64,000 nucleotides of DNA from Bin80 sp026708685 (lineage in GTDB: Bacteria; Bacteroidota; Rhodothermia; Rhodothermales; Bin80): the NCBI GenBank assembly GCA_965200955.1, contig OZ241742.1:2170001-2234000 (forward strand). The letters are read 5' to 3'. This document shows positions 26,600 through 34,797 of the stretch, in pieces. The notes under the pieces were generated by a model. The model did not search any database, was not told where the DNA came from, and saw nothing but the letters and a program-made list of their open reading frames with translations. The translations under genes were made by a program, and so were the position numbers. Position 1 is the stretch's first letter, and every line of letters begins with the position of its first letter.

Positions 26600-27556
26600 T
26601 CAGGAATTAGACTTATACCAATCATACGTTTTTTTTATCCCTTCGCTTAGCGGGGTAGGGGATGTCCAACCCAATTGTCTCATGCGAGAAACATCCACCA
26701 GCTTGCGTGGAGTTCCATCCGGTTTTGATGCATCAAAAGTCATTCGGCATTGGGTGCCCATGATGTTTTGTAGCGTGTCACAGAGTTCTTTGATGCTAAG
26801 ATCGCTACCATATCCCACATTGAGCATGGAATCGGGAGCGACTCGTAGGATATCATCCTCAGGAGTTTTAAGGACATGCAAACATGCATCAGCCATGTCT
26901 TCACTGAAAAGAAATTCTCTTCGTGGCATTCCAGATCCCCAAACCGAGATCTCATTTTTGCCAGATGTGTGGGCTTCGTGAAGTCTTCGCATCAAAGCAG
27001 GTAGTACATGACTGGAAGAAAGATCAAAATTATCACCTGGCCCATATAGATTGGTTGACATTAGAGCAATAAAATCACAGTCATGCTGTTTTCGTAACGC
27101 CTGACACTGAAGCACTCCTGCAATCTTAGCAATTGCATACCACTGATTGGTCACTTCAAGTGGCCCACTCAGTAGAGAAGTTTCTTGAATGGGCTGGGGG
27201 GCTTTTCTTGGGTAAATGCAAGTACTTCCCATAAAGATTAAACGCTTGACCTTAGATGTTTTTGCTGCCTCCAAAACATTTGTCTGAATGGTGAGATTAT
27301 CCACAAGAAAATCGGCTGGATACTGATCGTTTGCAAGGATGCCCCCAACACGGGCCGCGGCAAGGATCACAAATTCTGGCTGATTCTCCTCAAAGAAATC
27401 GTAGACTGACTGTTGACATCGCAAATCTAATTCAGAGCTGGTCTGAAGTAACAGGTTTTTATAACCAGAGGCATGGAGGTTCTTGACCAAGGCTCGTCCA
27501 AGAAGACCTGTATGACCAGCTACGTAGATGGATGTTTTTGGATTATTTAGGTACAT
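26600..27556 (-). CDS. fcl: GDP-L-fucose synthase
   Basis: 318 residues. N-terminal SIYVAGHTGLLGRALV (NADPH-binding GxxGxxG), FVILAAARVGGILANDQYPADF, catalytic Ser in FMGSTCIYP, YAIAKIAGV (YxxxK), MSTNLYGPGDNFD and WGSGMPRREFLFSEDMADA, all diagnostic of Fcl/WcaG. It epimerises and reduces GDP-4-keto-6-deoxymannose to GDP-L-fucose. It overlaps the UDP-xylose synthase-like gene by 14 bases. Confidence 0.96.
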   Translation of the reverse strand: MYLNNPKTSIYVAGHTGLLGRALVKNLHASGYKNLLLQTSSELDLRCQQSVYDFFEENQPEFVILAAARVGGILANDQYPADFLVDNLTIQTNVLEAAKTSKVKRLIFMGSTCIYPRKAPQPIQETSLLSGPLEVTNQWYAIAKIAGVLQCQALRKQHDCDFIALMSTNLYGPGDNFDLSSSHVLPALMRRLHEAHTSGKNEISVWGSGMPRREFLFSEDMADACLHVLKTPEDDILRVAPDSMLNVGYGSDLSIKELCDTLQNIMGTQCRMTFDASKPDGTPRKLVDVSRMRQLGWTSPTPLSEGIKKTYDWYKSNS

Positions 27557-28505
27557 GAGTCATGAAGGAATGGTTAATCTTATCAAGAACGTATGAAAGT
27601 GTGCGCCGTAGCCCCTCATCGCGGTCTACAATGGGGTTCCAGTCCAGCAGTTTTTGAGCAAGAGAAATATCAGGCTGTCGACTCTGTGGATCATCTTCAG
27701 GCAAGGGATGATGTTCAATTGTACTTGAGCTATTGGCCATGTCAATAATCTTACGAGCAAAGTCAAGGATAGAGATTTCTTCGCAACATCCAATATTCAC
27801 GGGCGAATCAATGTCACAGTAAAGAAGTCTAACAATCCCCTCAATCGTGTCATCAACATAGGTAAAAGATCGCGTTTGTTCACCCGTTCCATGAACGGTG
27901 ATGGGTTCATTACAGAGGGCTTGCCTCATAAATGTTGGAAGGGCTCTCCCATCGTGGAGACGCATTCTTGGTCCATAGGTGTTGAAGATACGAACGATTC
28001 TTGTGCTCAAGCCGTGATATCGATGATAGGCCATGGTCATGGCCTCTGCAAATCGTTTGGCTTCATCATAGACCCCTCTCAGTCCAACGGGATTCACATT
28101 CCCCCAGTAGTTCTCCTGTTGAGGGTGTTGGGTTGGATCACCATAGACTTCGCTGGTGGAAGCCAAAAGGAAGCAGGCATTTTTTGCTTTCGTGAGCCCA
28201 AGTGCATTGTGGGTTCCCAGAGCTCCCACCTTGAGGGTCTGGATGGGCAGACGCAAATAATCAATAGGTGAGGCAGGGCTTGCAAAATGAAGAACATAAT
28301 CCAGGGGTCCGTCAATGGAGATATATTCGGTTACATCATGTTCGATCAACCGAAAACGGGGATGCTTGATGAGATGAGCAATATTATCATGCGACCCTGT
28401 TAGATAATTATCGATACAGATGACCTTGTGCCCATCATCAAGTAATCGGTCACAGAGATGAGACCCTAAGAATCCAGCACCACCTGTGATCAAGGTACGT
28501 AACAT
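27543..28505 (-). CDS. UDP-glucuronate decarboxylase (UDP-xylose synthase)
   Basis: 320 residues. TLITGGAGFLGSHLCDRLL, CIDNYLTGSHDNIAHL, HFASPASPIDY, LLASTSEVYGDPTQHPQQE, YDEAKRFAEAMTMAYHRYHG and the RTYGPRM-type IFNTYGPRMRLHDGR segments match UXS closely. It makes UDP-xylose from UDP-glucuronate with NAD+. Being first in this minus-strand set together with GDP-fucose and RmlA-type genes, it points to a xylose- and fucose-containing polysaccharide. Confidence 0.92.
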   Translation of the reverse strand: MLRTLITGGAGFLGSHLCDRLLDDGHKVICIDNYLTGSHDNIAHLIKHPRFRLIEHDVTEYISIDGPLDYVLHFASPASPIDYLRLPIQTLKVGALGTHNALGLTKAKNACFLLASTSEVYGDPTQHPQQENYWGNVNPVGLRGVYDEAKRFAEAMTMAYHRYHGLSTRIVRIFNTYGPRMRLHDGRALPTFMRQALCNEPITVHGTGEQTRSFTYVDDTIEGIVRLLYCDIDSPVNIGCCEEISILDFARKIIDMANSSSTIEHHPLPEDDPQSRQPDISLAQKLLDWNPIVDRDEGLRRTLSYVLDKINHSFMTHVPK

Positions 28506-29209
28506 ATAGGACGCAGTTCAGTGAAAGCCGTAGAGACCATGCCAATTATACACAAAGTTAACTCCTAAGTATCCAAGATGGACAAATTTAAGATAGTTGG
28601 AAGACTTTTGATGGACATCTTTAACAAGTGAGGATTTACGCTGTGCATTATGAAGGCTATCCTTGGGATTATATTGACAGTTGACTGTTAGGATGCGAGT
28701 GTTGCTCCAAAGCAGAAATATCCGTAGCCACATCATTTCATTGCTTCAAGCTGTAAGAACAATGTAGGATCTGCAACTTAGATGAAAGAGGGATCCTATC
28801 ATACCCGCTTCAGCGGTATCGGCCTTCGCATTGAATTCAGGAAGTGTTTATTCGATAGGATACCTTTCGGTTCATCGTAGATCCAAAACTGCTCAGATTT
28901 TTGAAGTGCTTGTTGAATCATGACAAAAATGAAGGGGTTCATTCTTTGTTGGCATAGGATGAGAGCATCGGTAGGAGTGGATCAGTACCTGATTTCTTTT
29001 GATCTTCCCAGTTGGTTTAGATCTTTTTCCCAAGGAGCCATGTGTTTCCGCAGGACTGATAACAGGTAATGTTGGATGACTATGAAACATCGCGTAGATG
29101 ATTTCACGGATTGTGGCATTATAGCAACGTGATTACATGTAAGGTATCGTACAGAGACGTATGATTTAGTGAGATCCACACCTTAGATAAGGAAAGCATA
29201 CAACTTGTG
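28506..29209. other. Intergenic region (704 bp) with one structured repeat
   Basis: No convincing gene. A 72-codon minus-strand ORF (28518-28736) and a 65-codon one have no recognised features. At 28791-28864 an outer inverted repeat (ATCCTATC ... GATAGGAT) encloses a hairpin ATACCCGCT TC AGCGGTAT (28801-28819); on the minus strand it would lie in the upstream region of the UXS gene. Confidence 0.5.
28791..28864. repeat. Nested inverted repeat in intergenic DNA
   Basis: Outer arms GGATCCTATC (28791-28800) and GATAGGATACC (28854-28864), inner stem at 28801-28819 with a bulged C. No T-run follows on either strand, so it is not an obvious terminator. It could be a cis-regulatory RNA element of the polysaccharide set or a small repeat. 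Confidence 0.4.
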
Positions 29210-31237
29210 TCAAGCAAAATCATGATCTAGACGATCAATAAGATCGGCTAGTTTGGACAGTCTAGCCTGCCGTTCAAGATAGTCTTTGTAACTGCGTTCG
29301 GCTTCAAGTACGAGCTGGTCGTAGGTTACGTATCGTGCCCCAATTTGTTTAAGGTATCCCTCATTTCTCTGAGGTTTATGTATGGGAGTAGGTGGAGAGC
29401 CAAGAATTATGATAATTTCGATGTGGGAGGGCTCTTCTGGGTATTGTTCCTCCAAGCACTTTTGTAGGGCATCCCTGTATTTCTCAAGTTGTCCTACCAA
29501 TGTTAATACGGGAACACGGCGATCATATTTTTTGAGTTCAATGATAATGTGTTTTCCCGCAGCCGTCTGATACCGAATGTCTATTCGGCCTCTCGCTTCC
29601 TCTTCACTGAGATTCGCATCAATGTCGGCGAATTCTTTCCTGACGGATTCTTCAATTCTGGCATTGGAAGTGGCCCGTTCCCATGATGGATGCAACAGCC
29701 ACAGGTGATCAAAGATGTGACGCTGTAGTACTTTTTCTAGGGCGGTCTTCCGAATGTCGGCAAATTCGGAAATCACCGCTAATCGCCCTGTCACTACCTC
29801 GTAATAGTGGGCCGCCTCAATCTCGTCAATTCCAGTGATAAGTCGTACCAAGGTGTCAAAATTCTCCTTGGTTTTGAGCGTATCAAGGGTACTCAGCATA
29901 TCTTTCAATGCCAATTTCTCAAAGGCCAAAATACTTGATTTATAGAGCTCCTTTAAGGTGTTTCTATCTCGAAGGTGCAGAGATTCAATTTTGCTGAACA
30001 GGCGCTCGGCAGTTTTCTTTTGATCGTGTCCTAGCCCATCATACCATTCTTTGATGGTTGGATAGACTAAAGCCCTCGTCTTACTGCGCTCTTTACGGAG
30101 CCCTGTCCACTCGCTTCGTACCGTCTTTAAAGCCTCACTCACAAAGCCAAGAACAGCGGTGTACCGTGGTGCATCTTCTTTCACGCTCTGGCGCCCACTG
30201 GTAATAATATCTTCGTCTTCGGTATCAAGAAAATCCGCATTGATCTCCCCCAGGACATAATCAGCGTAGACTCCAGCGTCTTTAAACTCAGGAAGCAGAT
30301 CCTCGTGTACGAGCTTTCCTCTGGCCATCAAGACGATCGCATTGTTGACTTCGTCTATTGTCTCAGGTTTCTCTACCGTGCCAATCCACCCACTCACTTG
30401 ATGAGTTTGCTGAGGGGCTTCATCAGCAGAAAGTTGAATCTCACCATTGATAAATTGCTTATGCTTCAATGCTCCAGCAGTAGTGGCCATGGCCTCCCCA
30501 TGCTCTCCGAAATACCATAAAAACTCCAGCTTATCATGAAATCCCCGATCCGCAGGGGTGATAGGCTCTCCATTAATGCTTACATCAAAGCCATGATCTG
30601 ATCCGATAATACTGAACCGACGGGCAAGACGTCGTCGTAAGAATGGAACAGTTCTTGAAAGATCCCTTTTTAGGTTACGCAGGACAAGGCGGGTTCCCTG
30701 TTCAAGGGAAGTGATGTCTGGTTGAATAGGTTCTGGATGATAGACATCGTTTTCTTCCCCTCTAATGCTGGATTCTATGGCATTGCGGTCCATTAGGAAG
30801 GCATTTACTTGCCCATCCTTGACGGTGTGTACCTCAATCATTTGGGCAATAGAAAAGGCGGACAGTTTTCCGATACCCTTGCGACCCATCACTGGTCGAC
30901 CTCCTTGAGTAATCTCTCCTTCCTTACGGCGTTCATAGCCAACCTTCAGGAAGCGTTCATTGATGTCATCAAGCATCATGCCACACCCTGTGTCTATGAC
31001 CTCAATCATTCCTTCATCAGTATTGACAGAGATTTTCACAGAGAATGCGTCTGCATCCCAAGAATTGGCGACAAGTTCAGATAACACTGCAGGAATGTTG
31101 GAATAAAGTCCAATGCCCAAGTGACGCAGGACATTAAGACTAAGCGTCATTTTGTAGAGAGGAGTTTCACTCATTTGAAAAGGCCTTTTGAGCAACGTTC
31201 GTACCCTTTCATTATGAATACGTTCCTGCGAGGCCAT
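29210..31237 (-). CDS. GHKL (HSP90/MORC-like) ATPase fused to PD-(D/E)XK-like nuclease domain
   Basis: 675 residues (an alternative start, MSETPLYKM at 31174, would shorten it by 21). N-terminal GHKL ATPase domain: N-box ELVANSWDADA (54-63), DTGCGM (82-87) and lid GRKGIGKLSAFSIA (118-131). A transducer-like region and a helical middle follow. Near the C-terminus RGRIDIRYQ and then IIIELKKYDRR (about 548-572) give the D-x(n)-ELK arrangement of PD-(D/E)XK nucleases. ATPase-plus-nuclease proteins of this kind occur in restriction and antiphage loci. It stands alone, without a methylase. The role is inferred. Confidence 0.78.
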   Translation of the reverse strand: MASQERIHNERVRTLLKRPFQMSETPLYKMTLSLNVLRHLGIGLYSNIPAVLSELVANSWDADAFSVKISVNTDEGMIEVIDTGCGMMLDDINERFLKVGYERRKEGEITQGGRPVMGRKGIGKLSAFSIAQMIEVHTVKDGQVNAFLMDRNAIESSIRGEENDVYHPEPIQPDITSLEQGTRLVLRNLKRDLSRTVPFLRRRLARRFSIIGSDHGFDVSINGEPITPADRGFHDKLEFLWYFGEHGEAMATTAGALKHKQFINGEIQLSADEAPQQTHQVSGWIGTVEKPETIDEVNNAIVLMARGKLVHEDLLPEFKDAGVYADYVLGEINADFLDTEDEDIITSGRQSVKEDAPRYTAVLGFVSEALKTVRSEWTGLRKERSKTRALVYPTIKEWYDGLGHDQKKTAERLFSKIESLHLRDRNTLKELYKSSILAFEKLALKDMLSTLDTLKTKENFDTLVRLITGIDEIEAAHYYEVVTGRLAVISEFADIRKTALEKVLQRHIFDHLWLLHPSWERATSNARIEESVRKEFADIDANLSEEEARGRIDIRYQTAAGKHIIIELKKYDRRVPVLTLVGQLEKYRDALQKCLEEQYPEEPSHIEIIIILGSPPTPIHKPQRNEGYLKQIGARYVTYDQLVLEAERSYKDYLERQARLSKLADLIDRLDHDFA

Positions 31238-31605
31238 AGATGAAATCCATGATTCAAATGACTTGGCAGGGTTCCAAACACGAGGTGATCATTTCGTAAT
31301 TCAACTGATCACATTAGAAGAAATGGATGCTACATAAAGAGCAAGGGTAGATTGAACGGGCGTAGCATGGCATCTTCATTCTTCATGAGCTGTTGGAGAT
31401 GCATTTTTAATGTGAAGGATCATCTACTACAAAAACGATGATGAAGTGGATAACCCTAGATCAGTAATAGATCCCAAATGTGGAACATTTCGTTTCTTCA
31501 TTGTATAATCCGTTTTTCATTCAATCATGGGACTCCGTTAATGGATGCTCATCATCATACTGTGACATTGATTGGGTCTGATGATCAGATGACCGAATTG
31601 TTGCA
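31238..31605. other. Intergenic region (368 bp), no gene seen
   Basis: Divergent gap between the ATPase-nuclease gene (minus) and the ExbD-like gene region (plus). It contains a 24-codon ORF at about 31542 and no recognised RNA. Promoters for both directions are expected here. Confidence 0.45.
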
Positions 31606-31794
31606 TTGCCAATGACAGCAGTGTATCCAAGTGTGGATGCATACTACGAGCATGGCGGTTCACCGATAGCATGGGGTGCATTGATGTTGGTTGATGTATG
31701 CCCCACGATTCATTCTTGTGTTGATCTTGAAATTGGTCGTTCTAAGGCCAGATTACAAGAACCATCACCTTTTAGAACAAATCTACGATTATGA
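31606..31794 (+). CDS. Short ORF upstream of the ExbD-like gene (possible ExbB/TolQ remnant)
   Basis: 62 codons from TTG, with an in-frame ATG six bases later. The segment YYEHGGSPIAWGALMLVDV faintly resembles the N-terminus of ExbB/TolQ proteins, where a GGP-x-W-P motif precedes the first membrane helix, but the helix is broken by polar residues. Its stop overlaps the next start as ATGA, as in a coupled operon. It is either a decayed exbB fragment or a chance ORF. Confidence 0.25.
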   Translation: MPMTAVYPSVDAYYEHGGSPIAWGALMLVDVCPTIHSCVDLEIGRSKARLQEPSPFRTNLRL

Positions 31795-32174
31795 AAGGAG
31801 ATCAGTCTGATATTATGGTGTTTATTGATTTGGGATTTGTTTTATTGGTGGGATTTCTGATCCTATCTGAAACAGCTCCCCTCTACAATGTGGCCCTGCC
31901 TGGATCGTCCGATGACGAGACAACCGAAGAAGTGCAATTGACAATATTAAATCTTCACTTTTCTCCAAGTGCTTTTCTTTTGGAGAGTCAAGGTGAGGTT
32001 GAGTGTCAGACACAATCATTTGATGCGCTCATTGGATGCATGGAAGAGGTGAATGAGTCTACGTCAAACCCCGTATTCGTATTGATCCCCGAAGAAACGG
32101 CAACTGTTCAGCACCTTGTTGCTCTGCTTGATCTCTGCGAGTTCAGTCAATGGCAGTGTAGCGTAGAAAATTGA
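31791..32174 (+). CDS. ExbD/TolR-like protein
   Basis: 127 residues. One membrane helix near the N-terminus (MVFIDLGFVLLVGFLILS) with an Asp at its start, as in ExbD/TolR, where this Asp carries protons. The periplasmic part begins PLYNVALPGSSDDE and ends with a short alpha/beta domain (VQLTILNLHFSPSAFL ... PVFVLIPEETATVQHLVALLDLCE). ExbD works with ExbB to energise TonB or related systems. No complete exbB is adjacent, so the protein may be an orphan. The family assignment is moderate. Confidence 0.6.
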   Translation: MKGDQSDIMVFIDLGFVLLVGFLILSETAPLYNVALPGSSDDETTEEVQLTILNLHFSPSAFLLESQGEVECQTQSFDALIGCMEEVNESTSNPVFVLIPEETATVQHLVALLDLCEFSQWQCSVEN

Positions 32175-32407
32175 TTCACAGGTGAATATATGATGCTCAT
32201 TCCCTCATCACAACGTGTATTGGGTTGAGTCTTTCCCATTTGATGGTAGAATTGAAATGATCCGGTATCATTTTGTGGATCCAGATATCCTGTAAGGGCT
32301 TTTGGTCATGGAGCATTCATCCGTGAAATGAATTTAATGGGCATCATCAAAGTTTTCAGTCTTTTTGATCGTAGTTTCTAAGTTTCATCTTTTTTAATCG
32401 TTACTAT

Positions 32408-32478
32408 TGCCCGGTCGTCTAATGGCAGGACAGCGGCCTTTGGAGCCGTCGGTGGAGGTTCGAGTCCTCCCCGGGCAA
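32408..32478 (+). tRNA. tRNA-Gln (anticodon TTG)
   Basis: 71 nt. Acceptor TGCCCGG/CCGGGCA, D-arm with TCTAATGGCAGGA, anticodon stem GCGGC/GCCGT around loop CTTTGGA giving TTG, T-arm GGAGGTTCGAGTCCTCC. CCA is not encoded. It is 28 bp upstream of prs. Confidence 0.96.
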
Positions 32479-32506
32479 CGTTGCTGATTCAATCTCAGAT
32501 ACGTTT

Positions 32507-33448
32507 ATGCCATTACGGGAATTACCCATCGGAATCTTTACAGGAAGCAGCAATCCAGTGCTGGCCGAAAAGATTGCGGAAGCCTATGGTCAGCCCTTGG
32601 GAAAACTCAGTCGTATTGTTTTCTCCGACGGAGAGCTGTATGCCAAGTATCAGGAGTCTATTCGTGGGCGGGATCTCTTTATCGTACAGAGTACGTACCC
32701 TAATGCAGACAGTTGGATGGAACTTCTACTGTTAATTGATGCCGCGAAGAGAGCATCTGCTGATCGAATTAACGCGGTCATTCCCTATTTTGGCTATGCA
32801 CGACAGGAGCGAAAGGACCAGCCTCGGGTTCCGATTGCTGCCAAGCTCATGGCGGATCTCCTGCAGACTGCAGGGATCAACCGTGTGTTAACAATGGATT
32901 TGCATGCTTCACAGATCCAGGGATTTTTTGATGTTCCGGTGGATCATTTGTATGCTTCGGCCGTATTCAAGGGCTATTTTCAAAAAATCCGATTGACCAA
33001 TCTTGTGGTTGTGGCTCCTGATGTGGGTGCCATTAAGATGGCACGTGCCTATGCCAATAGGCTGGATGCAGAGCTTGCAGTGATTGACAAGCGTCGCCCA
33101 CATCCCAATGAGGCTGAGATCATGAACATTATTGGTGAAGTCAACGGTAAAAACGTACTCCTGATAGACGATATCATTGACACTGCCGGAACGCTCACCA
33201 ATGCTGCCAACTCTCTTAGAGATGCAGGTGCGCATGAAATCATGGCCGCATGTACTCATCCACTCTTATCTGGAAAAGCTTACGAACGTATTGAGGCATC
33301 CGTTTTGAGCAAACTCTTGGTAACGGACAGTATTCCTCTCAAGCGTCATTCGGATCGCATTGAGGTGGTGAGTGTTGCTGAAATGTTCGCGGATGCCATT
33401 CGCAGGATTGCGACGGATGATTCGGTATCCACATTATTTAACCCTTAA
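32507..33448 (+). CDS. prs: Ribose-phosphate pyrophosphokinase
   Basis: 313 residues, the normal length. ATP-binding region with IGIFTGSSNPVLAEKIAE and RIVFSDGELYAKYQESIRG, VIPYFGYARQERKDQPR (flexible loop), metal-binding MDLHASQIQGFF, and the PRPP loop DDIIDTAGTLTNAA. It makes PRPP from ribose-5-phosphate for nucleotide, His and Trp synthesis. It starts at MPLRELPIGIF. rplY follows 10 bp downstream, a gene pair common in Bacteroidota. Confidence 0.97.
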   Translation: MPLRELPIGIFTGSSNPVLAEKIAEAYGQPLGKLSRIVFSDGELYAKYQESIRGRDLFIVQSTYPNADSWMELLLLIDAAKRASADRINAVIPYFGYARQERKDQPRVPIAAKLMADLLQTAGINRVLTMDLHASQIQGFFDVPVDHLYASAVFKGYFQKIRLTNLVVVAPDVGAIKMARAYANRLDAELAVIDKRRPHPNEAEIMNIIGEVNGKNVLLIDDIIDTAGTLTNAANSLRDAGAHEIMAACTHPLLSGKAYERIEASVLSKLLVTDSIPLKRHSDRIEVVSVAEMFADAIRRIATDDSVSTLFNP

Positions 33449-33458
33449 ATACCTACTC

Positions 33459-34070
33459 ATGAATGTAATTTCCATCCATGCTCAAGCACGTACGCCAGGA
33501 AAGGCTTCTGCCAGAGCTGCTCGTCGTGAAGGCAATGTCCCATGCGTTTTGTATGGAAGGCATGTAGACGCACATTCGTTTGTGACAAGTGAGCGAAGCT
33601 TGCACCCCCTGATCTACACTAACCGAACTCATATTGTCAATGTGAGCCTTGGTGAGGACAGCTGGGAATGTATTATGAAGGACATCGCTTACCATCCTGT
33701 GACGGATCGGCCGATACATGTCGATTTTCAAGCTCTCCAGGCTGGCGAGAAGGTTACGCTCACTGTACCCTTAAACTATACAGGCATTTCTGTTGGACAG
33801 TCTTTGGGTGGGCATCCAAGTTATGTAGTGAATGAACTTACGGTTACATGTTATCCCAAAGATATTCCGACTCAAATTGATGTAGATATCACAGATGTGG
33901 AAATTGGTGGATCCATCTATTTGCGTGATCTCACCGAGGAGACGCTAGAGTTTTCAGCTCCCCAAGATCAAATCTTAATGTCGGTCGTGCGTCCGAGAGT
34001 TCAACTGGAGGAAGAAGAAGTTGACGGAGAGGTGGAGGAAGAATCCACCGAAGAAGAAGAGAGTGCATAG
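33459..34070 (+). CDS. rplY: 50S ribosomal protein L25/general stress protein Ctc
   Basis: 203 residues from the ATG at 33459; the frame is open further upstream inside prs, but MNVISIHAQARTPGKASARAARREG is the conserved start. The L25 domain includes VPCVLYGRH and VDFQALQ, followed by the C-terminal Ctc/TL5 beta-domain (VTVPLNYTGISVGQSLGG-like) and an acidic tail of Glu. It binds 5S rRNA. Located between prs and pth, the classical order prs-rplY-pth. Confidence 0.95.
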   Translation: MNVISIHAQARTPGKASARAARREGNVPCVLYGRHVDAHSFVTSERSLHPLIYTNRTHIVNVSLGEDSWECIMKDIAYHPVTDRPIHVDFQALQAGEKVTLTVPLNYTGISVGQSLGGHPSYVVNELTVTCYPKDIPTQIDVDITDVEIGGSIYLRDLTEETLEFSAPQDQILMSVVRPRVQLEEEEVDGEVEEESTEEEESA

Positions 34071-34087
34071 ACATTTGGCTGGTCCGC

Positions 34088-34720
34088 ATGGCACAAAAAC
34101 AGCGCCTCATCCTTGGACTGGGCAATCCAGGTTCAACCTATGAGGGCACGCGACATAATGTAGGCTTTGAGGTGATCGATCGAATCGCGGAGCGTAGTGG
34201 TATCGTGCTTCAGCCACATTCACCTACCAATTCAATTACAGGTCGGGGGAGATGGCGCGGTTATTCTTTCGTGATGGCGAAACCACTCACATGGATGAAC
34301 CTTAGTGGACAGACCGCCAAGAGTTATCAGCGCAGAATGCGTCTTGACAGCCGGGAGATTCTTGTTATTCTGGATGATATTCACTTACCTTTTGGAGTGG
34401 TAAGGATGCGTAAAGGCGGTGGATCTGGCGGCCATAATGGAATGCAGAATATCATTGACGCTCTGGGGAGCGATCAGATTCCTAGATTACGAATTGGTAT
34501 CAGTGGAGATTTTGAACGCGGAGGTCAATCTGACTATGTACTCTCTCGTTTTGATGATCAGGAGATTGCATTGTTAGATCAGATTCTAGATCATGCCCGA
34601 GATGCCACCCTTGAATTTATCAACAAGGGAGTGGAGGGTGCAATGAATCGATTTAACAGGCAATTGCAGCTGGATGAACACTTGACCGACACTGTTCCAT
34701 GCGATGCTGTTGAACCTTGA
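34088..34720 (+). CDS. pth: Peptidyl-tRNA hydrolase
   Basis: 210 residues. ILGLGNPGSTYEGTRHNVGFEVID contains the catalytic His, VMAKPLTWMNLSGQ binds the tRNA end, and ILVILDDIHLPFGVVRMRKGGGSGGHNGMQNI has the conserved Asp and Gly-rich loop. It frees tRNA from peptidyl-tRNAs that drop off ribosomes. It is 17 bp after rplY. Confidence 0.96.
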   Translation: MAQKQRLILGLGNPGSTYEGTRHNVGFEVIDRIAERSGIVLQPHSPTNSITGRGRWRGYSFVMAKPLTWMNLSGQTAKSYQRRMRLDSREILVILDDIHLPFGVVRMRKGGGSGGHNGMQNIIDALGSDQIPRLRIGISGDFERGGQSDYVLSRFDDQEIALLDQILDHARDATLEFINKGVEGAMNRFNRQLQLDEHLTDTVPCDAVEP

Positions 34721-34797
34721 CCAAGTCCTTCTATGTCAACATTTTTGTCCAAGAGGACGCTTTATTCAAACCAAATTATCTGAAATTTAACAGATTT

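Noticed and set aside
28518..28736. 72-codon minus-strand ORF in the gap upstream of the UXS gene
   Set aside because: No domain, no signal peptide and composition unlike neighbouring genes.
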